64,000 nt of DNA from Phoma sp. XZ068 (lineage: Eukaryota > Ascomycota > Dothideomycetes > Pleosporales > Didymellaceae): contig RBKR01000018.1 in the NCBI GenBank assembly GCA_004835665.1, forward strand, positions 62,001-126,000. The letters are read 5' to 3'. Below, one piece after another: positions 34,417 through 45,602 of this stretch. Under the pieces are notes generated by a model. It made no database searches. It saw only the letters and a program-made list of their open reading frames with translations, and had not been told where the DNA came from. How positions within the stretch are numbered: position 1 is the stretch's first letter; every line of letters begins with the position of its first letter. The translations under genes were made by a program, and so were the position numbers.

Positions 34417-35246
34417 GACTTTGCAGTGACATGTTACTGACCCTACCTTATGAGTACTTTCTGCTGTGTAGCTTCAATACTGAGATCAATATCGGAGGTC
34501 AGGCCAGCACACCTTATACGAGTAAGCGGTGGTGTGCTGCATATGCACGCTCCGTCATGGCACGCCGGCTTGAGGCTCTCGGGACCCCGCTCCGGTATCT
34601 TCTGATACAGTCGGACAACTCGTGCTCTGCACAAGTGAGGCACAATTGTTTTCATCTATGTAAGGAGATGCCGGGCCTTGCAATTGCTCTCAAAGACTGC
34701 TATGTTAGTGAGCTTGCCGAGCAGCTCGTTGTATTTCATCCTGGCTGTTTAACACCAAATACCAAGTGGGCAATTCATTCAGTATTGTGTCTGGCATTCT
34801 TCAAACAGAAATTCATCACGATATCTCCAGATCCAGCAAAGGATAGTGTTAGCGTACATTGTAATCTAGGTTGTGTGACAGGGGTGATGAGGGACGATGA
34901 GGGGCACATGAGGGGTACTGCTGAAGACGATGTGGGATGTGGGACCAGCTCAGTGAAGCTCAAGCAGGCAAACTGCAAATGCTGTCCGCCGCCCGCTGCA
35001 CCTCGCATGCAAGGCATTGGCATTGCAGCCATGAGCAGAGGAGGAACAAGCATCCTAGCGGAGCGACGGTCATGCAGCTGCGGTGGCTGCAGCTCGATCG
35101 AGCAGTAAGATCCCGCGCCGATCGCGGTTGCCCCACACGCGCTGTCTCTGCCACAGCTCTGCCCTCTTTCACAATTCCATCATCCGGCGCCATGACTCTG
35201 CGCACCTCCCACCACCACCCTCTCGCCGCGAGAACAACACATTGCC
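34417..35246. other. Divergent promoter, amidohydrolase / MTHFR
   Basis: An 830-bp gap between diverging start codons. A 225-codon frame on the plus strand (34431-35108) has no motif and awkward Cys/Arg content, so I treat it as non-coding. No TATA box or repeat stands out. Confidence 0.5.
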
Positions 35247-37288
35247 ATGATGGAGAAGATCACGGATAAGATCAACGCCCTGCCCGATGGCGCCAGCTAC
35301 TTCTCGCTCGAGTTCTTTCCGCCCAAGACGGCCATGGTATGCCCCACTGCGCGCGTGCTGCTTGATGCAGCGTATCGACATGCGGCGCAAGACCCATACT
35401 AACAGATACCCAGGGCTTCGCCAACCTCCAGACCCGTCTCGAGCGCATGTCCCAGGCCCTCCGCCCGCTCTTCGTCACCGTCACCTGGGGCGCCGGCGGC
35501 TCCACGGCCACAAAGTCGCTCGAGCTGGCCGAGATCTGCCAGCGCCAATTGGGCCTCACAACATGTCTGCACCTGACATGCACGAACATGGACCGCGCGC
35601 TCGTCGACGAAGCCCTCGAGCAGGCCAAAGTCCTCGGCATTCGCAACATTCTCGCCCTGCGGGGTGACGCGCCGCGCAGCGACGAGTACAGAGACGACGA
35701 CAAGACGCCCGAGCAGGACTCGAACAAGGACTTCACCTGGGCTATTGATCTGGTCAAGTACATTAGGAAGCAGTATGGCGACTACTTCTGTGTTGGTGTC
35801 GCCGCCTACCCTGAGGGACATTCAGACGAGAGCCATCCTGAGCACCAGAACCCGAGCTACGATATACCGCATCTGCTGGAGAAGACGCAGGCTGGTGCGG
35901 ATTTCATCATGACGCAGCTTTTCTACGACGTCGAGAAGTACGACAAGTTTGAGACGATGCTGAGAGAGCACGAGAGCGGCGCCTTCAAGACTATACCGAT
36001 CATTCCAGGGTTGATGCCGATTCAGAGCTACTCAATCCTAAGGCGGACGACAAAGTTGAGTCACGCGAACCTGCCGACGGATCTTTTGGCGAGGCTGGAC
36101 GCAGTCAAGGCGGATGATGAGCTGGTGAAGAAGGTCGGTGTTACGATTTTGAGCGAGATGGTGAACCACATCAAGGCGCGGCGGGACGTGGGCAAGAGAG
36201 GATTCCACTTCTACACACTGAACCTCGAGAAGGCTGTATCGCACATTCTCGAAGACACACATCTGATCGGACAGGTCCCTGTGGATGAGGACGAGGATGC
36301 CATCGAGACAACACCTGCGATCAACCTGGAGCCACCAAATGGCGTGCCCTCAAACAGGCAACGACGTCGTCTGTCGTCTCTGAACTCAAGCCCACACAAC
36401 AGAGTCATAAGGGAACGACTGTCAGCATCGAAGTCGAATCAGTCATTCGAGACGTCCGACACGGAGGCTGGCATTCCCCGTGGACCTATCAACACACGTG
36501 CGAACACACTCGCCATCTCAGAAGGCGAAGGCTCACTTGGCCGGGAAGCGACATGGGACGACTTTCCCAATGGTCGCTGGGGTGATGCGCGCTCACCCGC
36601 CTTTGGAGAGATTGATGGTTATGGTCCCACACTGCACGTTTCCAACGCCTCCGCACTCAAACTCTGGGGTCATCCCGTGACTCAGAACGATATCTCCGAC
36701 CTCTTCAAGCGCCATGTGGAAGGCAATCTCGAAGCCCTCCCCTGGAGCGAACAGACACTGAGCGAGGAAACAAACACCATCGCCCCACAACTTCTCGCTT
36801 TGAACGCAAAGGGCTGGTGGACAGTCGCCTCGCAACCCGCCGTCAACGGCGTGCGCTCCACCGACCCCATCTTTGGCTGGGGCCCCAAGAACGGCTACGT
36901 CTTCCAGAAACCCTTTGTCGAATTCTTCATCCCCTCGGCCGCCTTCGCCGAACTCAAACCCCGCCTCGATGCCCACGAGCAAATCACATACTTCGCCGGC
37001 AACGCAGCAGGCGACTTCGAAGCCAGCCAGGAAGACGGCGTCAACCCCGTCACCTGGGGCACATTCGCCGGCAAAGAGATCGTCACACCCACCATCATCG
37101 AAGCCGTCAGCTTCCGCAGCTGGAGAGACGAGGCTTTCAGCATCTGGAAGGAGTGGCAGCGCATTTACCCGACTAAGAGCGCGACGGGGAAATTGCTCCG
37201 CGAGACGAGGAATGATGTCTGGCTCGTTAATGTCATCTGGGGTGATTTCGTCGAGGGGAATGGGCTGTGGGAGTTTTTGGGCGCGTGA
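35247..37288 (+). CDS. MET12: Methylenetetrahydrofolate reductase, MET12 type
   Basis: Two exons, 35247-35336 and 35414-37288, 654 residues; yeast Met12 is of similar length. Reduces 5,10-methylene-THF to 5-methyl-THF, the methyl donor for methionine synthesis, with FAD and NAD(P)H. Exon 1 supplies ASYFSLEFFPPKTAM with the catalytic Glu. The TIM-barrel domain shows TVTWGAGGSTATKS, HLTCTNMDRALV, NILALRGDAPR, GVAAYPEGH and FIMTQLFYDV. A Ser/Arg-rich linker (about 320-400) leads to the C-terminal regulatory domain with FGEIDGYGPTLHVS and GWGPKNGYVFQKPFVEFF. TWGAGGSTATK rather than TWNAGGG and the GRWGDARSPAFGE block place it with Met12 not Met13; Met12 in yeast contributes little activity, so a separate Met13-type gene should exist elsewhere. 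The first of two tandem ATGs was chosen. Confidence 0.93.
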
Positions 37289-37800
37289 GTGGTGTATTGT
37301 ATGACTGTGTGGGTGGATGGGTAGGGGCGTTGGGTGTAGGATGTATGACATACGATATTCGACAAAGAGAAAGACATGTTTGTGGTTGAGTTGGGGGGGG
37401 GGGGGGGGGGGTTGTGTTAGTAGTTTATCAACTAATGGATTGTATATCTGTCGCCTCACTCTTGCACCTGCACCTGCACCTTCGTTCCGTGACTTGCTTG
37501 TTAGTCGGTCTGGTAATCATGTACGAAGAGACTCCCTCTTCTTTACCGACTTCTCAAATCTACGTAAAAGGTTTCTAGTACCCCTGTAATGCGGCAAGTA
37601 ATATAAGGCAGGCAGGAAAGGGGGTAAGAACGTCTGGTGTAGCCGATAACTTATACCTAGGCTGCGGTGTGCTTCAATCTACTAAGACATATACAGCAGA
37701 TCTTAAACCCCTTACAAGTTCTATACCAGAGACTATGCCGATACTTGTAACCAAATCAATCCTCAGTCCTGAATTTGGAGCGAGGTAGAGCGACTATGGG
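37289..37800. other. Convergent intergenic region with a poly-G run
   Basis: Holds the 3' ends of MTHFR and the second HET gene, plus a 19-base G run (37393-37411) and the tandem hexamer CACCTG repeated near 37465. No gene supported. Confidence 0.6.
37393..37411 (+). repeat. Poly-G homopolymer, 19 bases
   Basis: Nineteen consecutive G in the presumed 3' flank of the MTHFR gene. Same class as the run at 17279. Confidence 0.95.
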
Positions 37801-40176
37801 CTAGACGAGAATAACATCGACGTCTTCCGTGTCAGCATGATCCCATACGCGCTCCCACACCGTACCGAGACCTTTCCGCCGCGCAGCGCCTTCGTGCCGT
37901 TCAATCCACAAAACGAAGTAAAACTCGTATTGCGCTTCTTCTTTCAATTCACCCCGGTTCACGCAGTCCTCGAACGGGTGCCAAGGTCGCTGTGGTTGAG
38001 CCGCAGAATTAGTATTAGTACTTTGAGGGCGAACATTGTCCGTTTCAATCGGCACACACCCCTTCGCAATACGAATGACCTCTACCATCTCACCGGTCGG
38101 AACAGCCTCAGCCTCAGGCGCGTTTACTCGAATCGAACCAGCCCAATTCCCCGCCGCAGTGAAAATGGGTACGTCAATAGCATAGTATTTCCCGTCTTTA
38201 TGCTCGGCAAATCGCCACGGCGAAGTATCGTCCGGCTTCCCGAATGTGAAGTATGCGCGCTGCGTGCTGAAGTGCAGTTCCTGCACGTCTGATTCAATGG
38301 GGTTGATGTCCCGCGGGCGCTGGAAGGGCGGGACGGGGTATCTGAAGCGCCGGGTTGTGTCTATGTGGGAGGGACCGTAGTAGCCGAGGTAGGTGTAGAA
38401 TGGTTTGAACTTGGAACTCTCATCACCATCGTGTTTCTGCCAGCGATCAGGGACAACGCCAGGGTTGAGCGCGAAGTGGTTGCGCACGACGTGGAATGTA
38501 TCGTCGACGCGAGACGACGAGTCCGGCTTCTTGAGGAATTTCACTAGTGGAGTTATCGTCGTTTCGATCTCAGCATAAGGTAGCTCAGCGTCTGTGTTGT
38601 GCCTCCACAGCGAGAGGTCCAGGGTGCCGGTCCATCCCAGCCACGACCAGCTTGGTGCGCAGCCGCCCGCAGCGGAGCGTGACCGCAGTCCACTACCAGG
38701 TTGCCAGAGCAGGCAAATCGTGAAGTAGAACTCTGGCATGCCGCCGTAGAAGCCAGCAGGGAAGCCCTCGCACATCTGTGTCATGATGCCGAGGAAGGCG
38801 TTCAGCACGTCGGAATCGAACGTCAACTGTCGTGCGTTGTACTGCTCGACCATGTTGCCGTACGCTGCGAGATTGGGCGAGTCGATGGCGAAAAGCTTTT
38901 CTCCTTGCCCGTGGTGGTCGACGCCTCCTTCTTCGCTGTCTGATAGCGCGGGGGGCAGCGATCTCGTTTCTTCCCAGGTTGCGGAGTAGCAGAACCAGCT
39001 CATGAGTGTATCCATGTAGAGGAGTCGCCGGGAGAACACGTGCTCCTGGAATGTCCAAGCCCGCGTCGACCATGTCTTGCCAGCGAGTTTGCTGTTCCCC
39101 GGGACTTTTTCAGTTCCTCTTATCATGATTCGCGATGGAAATGAGAATAGATGCTTCCATCGTTGCTCGGCCCTGCGACCCATTCCAGATAAACCGTAGT
39201 CGGCATGGCTGCCGTCTGCGGCGACGATTGTGAACTCAGCTTTGGCATACGTGTCAGCCATCGCCTCGAGATGGTATCGTTTGTCTTCAAAGTCATTTTG
39301 CACGATACACACCCGGTCTACCCAGAGATACCGTTGTCCGACTAGAGCACATAGGTTCATCGCATCACGGATTGTCGCAGGGACGGCGTTTGTGCTTGAC
39401 ACCGATAGACTTCCAGGTGTGCTCAGGCTGAAGATATTTTCTTTGGTCGCTTGCAGCGTTTGCACGGGTCCCCATACGTAACTCAGTGCCACATAAGGAA
39501 CGTCATGGCTAGGCTTGACGATGCATTCGAGTTCGACGTCAATGAAGCTGGGTGGTACTTTTGCTCTTATGGAATATGCAGCACTATCTGGTTGACACTT
39601 CTTGCCGTGGGAGTGCTGGCAACGGTGTAGCCATTCTTTGATCTGAGCTGGATTGACTTGTGCTGGGTTAAAGAGTCTGGGTGTCCCAGTAGGCCATATC
39701 GCTGAGTTTGACGAGAGACTTTGATTAGTCGAGAACAGCCATATAACTGCAAGCTGGTCCAATATATCCCGCCTCTGCCAGGCGCCTACGGCCACGGCAG
39801 ACGATGGGCCAAATGCAACGCAGAGGACAGGATTGTCATCCATCAGATGAGCACTGAAAAGATAGTCCGTTGCAAAAGCTTCCTTCGTCTCTTGAGGCGC
39901 AGCAGCAGCATGATCATCTGCGCAAAAGAGAAGCCCTCTGCATGTGAGACAGCTGGAGCTCCTTGCGACTAGGTCGGAGCGGCGGCCAAGATCGAAATCG
40001 CGGGTAACATGATCTGCATTGAGTCCACTTGCCGATTCCAATCCGTCTTTGAGTACCATCTGCATTGAGTTCTCGTACAGACTAATCATGGCGTCGAGGA
40101 CTATACAGATATCGCAGTATACGCCTTGGAAAGGCGGGGCAACCTGGGACTCAACGATGCGTCTGAGACCGTCCAT
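37801..40176 (-). CDS. HET-domain protein, long form
   Basis: Single exon, 791 residues, intact. HET blocks: VALSYVWGPVQT near residue 228, RYLWVDRVCIVQND near 280, then KAEFTIVAADGSHADYGLSG and a TRAWTFQEHVFSRRLLYM block near 370-390. The approach sequence WLHRCQHSHGKKC is the common lead-in to this HET subgroup. The first ~180 residues carry a CxxC (SSCLTCRGLLFC) and no known domain; the C-terminal ~250 residues are typical for this subgroup and also unassigned. Probably an allorecognition or cell-death effector, though most such genes have never been tested. Its frame is clean, in contrast to the relics nearby. ATG 40176 is in frame and genuine; a later start cannot be excluded. Confidence 0.88.
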   Translation of the reverse strand: MDGLRRIVESQVAPPFQGVYCDICIVLDAMISLYENSMQMVLKDGLESASGLNADHVTRDFDLGRRSDLVARSSSCLTCRGLLFCADDHAAAAPQETKEAFATDYLFSAHLMDDNPVLCVAFGPSSAVAVGAWQRRDILDQLAVIWLFSTNQSLSSNSAIWPTGTPRLFNPAQVNPAQIKEWLHRCQHSHGKKCQPDSAAYSIRAKVPPSFIDVELECIVKPSHDVPYVALSYVWGPVQTLQATKENIFSLSTPGSLSVSSTNAVPATIRDAMNLCALVGQRYLWVDRVCIVQNDFEDKRYHLEAMADTYAKAEFTIVAADGSHADYGLSGMGRRAEQRWKHLFSFPSRIMIRGTEKVPGNSKLAGKTWSTRAWTFQEHVFSRRLLYMDTLMSWFCYSATWEETRSLPPALSDSEEGGVDHHGQGEKLFAIDSPNLAAYGNMVEQYNARQLTFDSDVLNAFLGIMTQMCEGFPAGFYGGMPEFYFTICLLWQPGSGLRSRSAAGGCAPSWSWLGWTGTLDLSLWRHNTDAELPYAEIETTITPLVKFLKKPDSSSRVDDTFHVVRNHFALNPGVVPDRWQKHDGDESSKFKPFYTYLGYYGPSHIDTTRRFRYPVPPFQRPRDINPIESDVQELHFSTQRAYFTFGKPDDTSPWRFAEHKDGKYYAIDVPIFTAAGNWAGSIRVNAPEAEAVPTGEMVEVIRIAKGCVPIETDNVRPQSTNTNSAAQPQRPWHPFEDCVNRGELKEEAQYEFYFVLWIERHEGAARRKGLGTVWERVWDHADTEDVDVILV

Positions 40177-41030
40177 AATGTTGGGCTTGGAGCGTGCAGC
40201 TTTAATGTTGGAAGGGCGTTCGACCTGATGGTGATGGATGCTTCGAGCATCAGGCTGAAGACTGTGCTCAGTCCATTATGAACTGCTCAAGGGCTGAGTT
40301 TCAATATACGCGCCACGCAGTACCTTACGAACCCGGGGTAAGCGAAGGTGGCGCGTTGTATTAGCCCATCACCGATGGAAGGCTTGTCAGTCATGTAGAA
40401 TCTGCATTATGAAGTGGTCTGTCGAGTCAAATTATGTCAGAACAACGATCAAGTAGCATACTTCGCAAAGACCCTTATATGAAATCTGGGGGATGCGCGT
40501 TAGCATACCCGATGCGGTTCAACATGAGCAGCGAGCCCCACTTTTGAACTTCAGCTGCACCTTGTCCAGGAAAGTTGGTGCCAGGTCCCAAAATTTCACG
40601 GCAATTACGCCCGCTACAATGAGCCATGTCATAGTTCATGGCTGCTACCCACAAGTGCTGAATGCCACAGCAGCAATGTGGCAAATTGAACTGCGTCGCT
40701 ATCGTCCGGCTATATGAGCCAAGATCCCGCAGAAGCCGGTTCGACCCCACTTGAGCTACGAGGAGCTTTGGGACTGGATGTGAGGTTGATACAAGCTTGC
40801 ACGTTCCGGTAGTGTATAAGTCATTATTCAGAATCCGATTGAGTGTGCGGGGAAGCGAGTCTTTGAGTTCTTCCAATTCTCTGCCTCCGATGCTTGATTC
40901 GGCAAGCACGTCCGAGTGAAACGCGGGCAGAATTACTTCACGAATAGCATCAATCTGGGATAAAAGAGTGCGCTGGAACTCAAGAGACGACTTTACCATC
41001 TTGCAGACACTCCACATATTGCACGGCATC
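40177..41030. other. Divergent promoter, HET gene / PhyH dioxygenase, with an unassigned antisense frame
   Basis: 854 bp between opposite start codons. The minus strand holds an open frame from ATG 41038 to 40475 (187 codons), which would start head-to-head with the dioxygenase ATG at 41031. It has no motif I recognise and is Cys-rich near its end. It could be a small gene or chance. Confidence 0.4.
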
Positions 41031-42257
41031 ATGGGCATCACAGCAAACGGAACATCAGTGTCAAGTAGCACTGCCGATGGCCACACAAACACGCCCCCGA
41101 TTGGAACTCGAGTATTCTCGACTAGCAAACCGCCATCTTTGAACGACTTCAAGACTTTGACAATCGATTCTGTTCCGGTCCACTACCCACTTGCAAACAA
41201 CATTGTCAACAACGTCCCCGTTTACCATCTTTCGACATTCTCGACCTACACCGCAGCGCAGCTTTCCAGCCTCCAAGATGAATGGTATCACATACTCTAC
41301 CACGGTCCAGGCGTATTCGCTACCAAATACATGTACACCGACCTCTGTCTCATCGACAAAGTGAACGATGTCTACTCCACCATCATTGAACAAGAAGCTC
41401 AACAATCCGGCAAGAAAGGCGACCACTTCGCAACCTCTGGCTCAAACTCGCGCATCTGGAACTCTTTTTCCAAACACTGCCTCGCGGATCCATCCACTTT
41501 TACTGAGTACTACTCTAATCCATGGCTCCCACTAATATCCTCTGCCTGGCTGGGACCACACCACCGCCTCACTGCGCAAGTCAACATTGTACGCCCCGGC
41601 GGCGGGGCGCAGATCAGTCACCGAGACTACCACATCGGCTTCCAAAGCACAGAGTCGTGCGAGAGGTTTCCCAAAGCTATGCAAATCGCGAGTCAATTCC
41701 TCACACTCCAGGGTGCAGTAGCGCATAGTGTCATGCCGCTTGAGTCCGGGCCAACAAGACTGCTGCCGTTCAGCCAGAAGTTTGAGGAGGGTTACATGGC
41801 GTATCGACTGAAGGAGTTCCAAGATTACTTCCTAGAGAGGTATATCAGCGTGCCACTAGAGAAAGGCGATGGGCTGTTCTTCAATCCCGCGCTTTTCCAC
41901 GCTGCAGGCTCCAATACATCGGCCGATGTTCAACGCTCTGCAAACCTGCTGCAGATCTCAAGCGCGTTTGGAAAGCCGATGGAGATGATTGATAGCCTTC
42001 CATTGGTAGAGAGGACGTGGTTTATGTTGGCAGAGAAATACAAGAAGCAGGGGCTGAGTGATGAGGTCAGGGCCTTTGTGGGAAATGTCGCTGAAGGGTA
42101 TCCGTTTCCTACAAACCTTGACAGGAGAGTACCGGAAACAGCAGGTATGGCTCCGGATAGTGAGCAGGATTTGTTGATAAAAGGATTGAAGGAAGGATGG
42201 GACAAGAACAGAGTGCTAGCCGAGCTGAAGCAGATGAGAGATGATTCAAGGGCTTGA
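41031..42257 (+). CDS. Phytanoyl-CoA dioxygenase (PhyH)-like 2-oxoglutarate/Fe(II) enzyme
   Basis: Single exon, 408 residues from the first ATG; the frame is open upstream to a GTG only. The facial triad of this superfamily is visible: ISHRDYHIGF supplies His-x-Asp (H and D near residues 202-204), and FFNPALFHAAGSN supplies the distal His (near 290), followed by an Arg in VQRSANLLQ that would bind 2-oxoglutarate. Preceding VNIVRPGGGAQ and the ESGPTRLLPFSQ loop match the PhyH fold. Members hydroxylate diverse small molecules, from phytanoyl-CoA to secondary metabolites; no PTS1 or PTS2 peroxisomal signal is obvious (ends MRDDSRA). Substrate unknown. Neighbours give no pathway clue. Confidence 0.85.
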   Translation: MGITANGTSVSSSTADGHTNTPPIGTRVFSTSKPPSLNDFKTLTIDSVPVHYPLANNIVNNVPVYHLSTFSTYTAAQLSSLQDEWYHILYHGPGVFATKYMYTDLCLIDKVNDVYSTIIEQEAQQSGKKGDHFATSGSNSRIWNSFSKHCLADPSTFTEYYSNPWLPLISSAWLGPHHRLTAQVNIVRPGGGAQISHRDYHIGFQSTESCERFPKAMQIASQFLTLQGAVAHSVMPLESGPTRLLPFSQKFEEGYMAYRLKEFQDYFLERYISVPLEKGDGLFFNPALFHAAGSNTSADVQRSANLLQISSAFGKPMEMIDSLPLVERTWFMLAEKYKKQGLSDEVRAFVGNVAEGYPFPTNLDRRVPETAGMAPDSEQDLLIKGLKEGWDKNRVLAELKQMRDDSRA

Positions 42258-42448
42258 ATGTGAAAGATGGTTCGTGACGGCAAAGTCGCATGGAAATTTA
42301 ATCGCGTAGATGAACGAACTCGAGTTTCTTCAGAGTGTGAATCAAATGTTATTGAATACGAAACACTTCACATTGTTCCATTCATGTCGTTTTTTACCTC
42401 TGCCTTTCCCACGTTTCTCGAAAACAGTCTCTGGATCAAGCCTGGGAA

Positions 42449-42763
42449 ATGAGCGTACCCCAAACCGGCCTGCCAGCACTATGCTACCTGCATCCCTCAA
42501 TTCTGCGCGGCATGGCCTCAACCCACAGGCCTTCGCAAAAGCTACCAACGTCGAATCTTGCTAAGAGGGAGAGGATGTTGGAAGACATCAGGTTGAGAGT
42601 TGCTGATGTTCGCCAGCGAATCGAGCTGATAGACATGGAGGACGAGGAGATAGAGAAGCTGGTCAAAAAGGCAAAAGGACAACCAAGATCGTATGCAATC
42701 TCGATGCAAGGGAGCCTAGAGCTGTGTCTAGAGTGGTTAGGTAGGGAAGCAACGGTGGTATAG
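42449..42763 (+). CDS. Small coiled-coil hypothetical protein
   Basis: A 104-codon ATG frame 191 bp after the dioxygenase. Residues ~36-80 are strongly charged with heptad-like spacing (LAKRERMLEDIRLRV, IELIDMEDEEIEKLVKK), suggesting a coiled coil. No known domain. An alternative plus-strand frame overlaps it. It could be a real small gene or the last exon of one; upstream exons were not found. Confidence 0.35.
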   Translation: MSVPQTGLPALCYLHPSILRGMASTHRPSQKLPTSNLAKRERMLEDIRLRVADVRQRIELIDMEDEEIEKLVKKAKGQPRSYAISMQGSLELCLEWLGREATVV

Positions 42764-43907
42764 CTTGTGGGGATCTGTTCGCTAGCATCTTGTCGCAGAA
42801 GGAGTTCTCAGGATGCAGTTCGATTGTCGGTATCGAACGGAAGCAGGGCTGATTATTTTGATATTATAAGGTTGATATAGAGAATTTTAAGTAACGAAGC
42901 TGGAATATCTACATGTATATTGCCAAAATATGCTCTTGGCGTATGTTCAGCGCAATAAAATGTGATTTTTGTGATTGTTACGTTGTTCACGCATCATTTG
43001 TAGAAGCTTCCATAAATTGACTAGGAAATTTGAAGGTCTCAATTGCCACCCGTTTCAATAGCGATTGGTTAGCAAATTCATTGGCGCTTTGAATGAAACA
43101 ATCTTCAAATGTATCCAGGCGATCTTGGTACTCCCTGGTAGTACGGCCCGGTCAGTCTTACTTCCTCGAACCCCTCAGGAGCCTAAAGAGGCCTATTAGG
43201 GTTGCTGAGCGCTCGATCAACAACTCCAGGCTGTGCTGTTTTATACTCTACGCGAAATCGTTTTCAAAAATAGGAAATGTAGGTGCTCACCGATAGATTA
43301 GCAATTGAGGAACGATAATGTGCGCCCGAAAATGATCGTTGCTCGCATTAGGTGCAACGGCATCGACAATACTCATCGAACTTTTGACTATTTTCGCGGG
43401 ACCAACAATGCATTACAAAGGGTGCATCAGTCATGTGTTCGGTACTCAACTGGGCATTCGGACTAGCCTTATCGACATGCAACTCTGTTTGTGGTGTAAC
43501 ATAAGGGATTGACCAGCGGATACTGAACCTGGAACCCAAACTCATGCCCAGCGCACATTAATCAGTGATATGCTGTGAATCGTGACTGTGCTCAAACCGA
43601 AGTCTCGTTCGCGAGTCGTGGACTTTACGTTTGACATCTACATGCGCTGTTGTGATGAACGAGCGGTGATGCTGACTTGCGAACACATAGCACTTCCATA
43701 TGCACGCCTTCATTACTGTTCGAACTTCCGATAACAACGCTTTGCAAGTATAGCACGTCTTCACACCGCATTCACCGTCGGTCGTACATATAGCTGTGAG
43801 ATTATTACAGATTAAGGTGCCATCAATTTACGCACATTTCCACCCAAATAACGATTATTATATCGAGCAGTGCCAAGCTACCAATCTGCACAACCGTCAT
43901 CAGGGTG
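42764..43907. other. Intergenic
   Basis: No gene supported. AT-rich near 42840-42980; scattered short frames without motifs elsewhere. Confidence 0.5.
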
Positions 43908-44147
43908 ATGACAACGCCTGATAACCTTCTCACTCTTGCAGCTGAGCTGGCGAAGCTAGGCGGCGAACTTACCGCATTCGGTGGAAGACTCGCAACTGTA
44001 GCAGCTGAATTGGAACAGGAAGCTGCAAATTTGGCTGAGGAACGCGCAAAGAGATGGGGTTTCGAAATCCAAGTTGCAGTTGGCGTGAAGGGTGGGTCAG
44101 GCGCGGGAGCGAACAACACTACCAGTGTCGTCGAAGTGAAGAAATGA
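43908..44147 (+). CDS. Small Ala/Glu/Leu-rich helical protein, hypothetical
   Basis: A 79-codon frame from ATG 43908. Residues ~5-50 repeat Leu/Ala with Glu/Lys in a regular heptad-like way (LAAELAKLGGELTAFGG, LATVAAELEQEAANLAEERAK), giving a single amphipathic helix; the tail GVKGGSGAGANNTTSV is Gly/Asn-rich. No family recognised. Evidence for coding is the sustained, biased composition in one frame only. It might be the visible exon of a longer gene. Confidence 0.4.
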   Translation: MTTPDNLLTLAAELAKLGGELTAFGGRLATVAAELEQEAANLAEERAKRWGFEIQVAVGVKGGSGAGANNTTSVVEVKK

Positions 44148-44287
44148 GCATGCTCATTTTAATGGCGAGAAAATATGGAGGTCTTGCAATGCTCTGTATC
44201 TGAAATGGGATGTCGACGACCATACTCAAAGCGCAGTAGTAGAGTAATCGAATCGAATGTTAGGTGTGGACTAGTTTTCAAATCTGT

Positions 44288-44295
44288 TGACGTCA
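44288..44295. promoter_or_regulatory. TGACGTCA site upstream of ribokinase
   Basis: Perfect CRE/ATF palindrome 227 bp before the ribokinase ATG. Binding is inferred from the consensus only. Confidence 0.45.
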
Positions 44296-44521
44296 TAACA
44301 ATCTTCCTCTTCCTCAATCGCCCGCTGAGATATCAGTTCTTTGTAAGCTGTACTTGAAAGCCATAACCAAGGGTGTGAAAGAAAACGATGGAGATGGCAA
44401 TCCGCGACCTCGGTGATATCCGATGTGTCGGCTACGCTATTTCTTTCGGGCCTAGTGAAGAACCCCAAATTTGAAGAGCTCCGATCATCCCACCTCCACC
44501 AACCTTCCCCACAATTTCAAA

Positions 44522-45602
44522 ATGGGTTCCAAAGCAGTCATTTCAGTCATTGGATCACTCAATGTTGATCTCGTCACTCGCACCTCCCGTGTGCCGGTGG
44601 CAGGTGAAACGTTGACCAGCGAATCCTTTGATATCGGTTATGGAGGGAAAGGCGCTAACCAGGCTGTTGCGTGCGCTCGCCTGTCCCGGACTCAGCAACA
44701 GGCGTCCGAGGACAAAGCTTCTGATATCGAGGTTCGCATGATTGGCGCTGTTGGCGACGATCAGTTCCATGAGGGGTTCCTCAAGAGTTTGCAGAAGGAT
44801 GGGTTGAAGACGGATGGGGTCAAGATCTTGAAAGGCAAGAAGACCGGTGTTGCAGTCATTACGGTCGAGACAAGCACTGGAGAGAACAGAATCATGTTTT
44901 GTCCTGGTGCAAACTATGATGTCGAAGTCAAAGACCTGGTTGATGACGATGCGAGCGTTGCTTTGTTTCAGCTCGAGCTGCCTATGGAAGTTGTACGTAC
45001 CAACACGTTTGTAATAATGATGTGCAACCTGCTAAAAGAAGTCAAGGTTCTACACAACATGAAGACTGCGCGCCAGAAAGGCGTCGAGACCATTATCAAC
45101 CCTGCACCCGCAATTCCACTTCCAGCAGAAGCGTACGAGGGACTGGGTCACTTAATTGTCAACGAGACCGAGGCCGCAATCCTCTCGGGTATTGAGAACC
45201 CGACATCATGGGACAATGTTGCCGCTGTCTTCATCTCTCGTGGTGTAAAGAACGTAATTATCACTCTTGGTGGCGAAGTAAGTTTTTCCTAGCATATGCT
45301 GAATTACCCACTGATAATCCCACTAGGGGGTGTTCTACCAAACTGCAAAGCAACAAGCTGAGTCCAAGAATGGCCGCATTGTTCCAGCACGAAAAGTCAA
45401 GGTTGTGGACACCACGGCAGCTGGCGACACATTCGCTGGTGCATACACCGTGGCTGTAGCTCACTGGAAGTCGATCTCCCAGGGATCAGACTTTGACCTC
45501 GATGCAGCGATCGCACATGCCAATCGCGCTGCCTCCATGACGGTGCAGAAGGCAGGCGCACAGTCGAGCATACCCTGGGCTGATGAAGTACCAGAAGCAT
45601 AG
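44522..45602 (+). CDS. RBK1: Ribokinase (PfkB family)
   Basis: Three exons: 44522-44992, 45047-45277, 45327-45602; 325 residues, typical for ribokinase. Phosphorylates D-ribose with ATP so that it can enter the pentose phosphate pathway and nucleotide synthesis. Seen: SVIGSLNVDLVTRTSRVP at the start; substrate-binding GYGGKGANQAVACARL near 39-54; the glycine and acid region LNPAPA-like INPAPAIPLP; NETEAAIL; and the catalytic DTTAAGDTFAGAY with the base Asp near 260. Intron 1 was placed at 44993-45046 because splicing gives PMEVVLHNMKTARQKG, the family pattern; it is 54 nt and stop-free, so reading through adds 18 residues. Intron 2 (45278-45326) ends in CACTAG. ATG 44522 is preceded by AAA, a good fungal context. 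A TGACGTCA lies upstream. Confidence 0.92.

Noticed and set aside
34431..35108. 225-codon plus-strand frame between amidohydrolase and MTHFR
   Set aside because: Cys/Arg/Ser-heavy translation without motifs and lying in a divergent promoter; more likely a chance open frame.
40475..41038. 187-codon minus-strand frame opposite the start of the PhyH gene
   Set aside because: No domain or codon-pattern support, and it overlaps the 5' end of a convincing gene. It is noted only under the intergenic entry.
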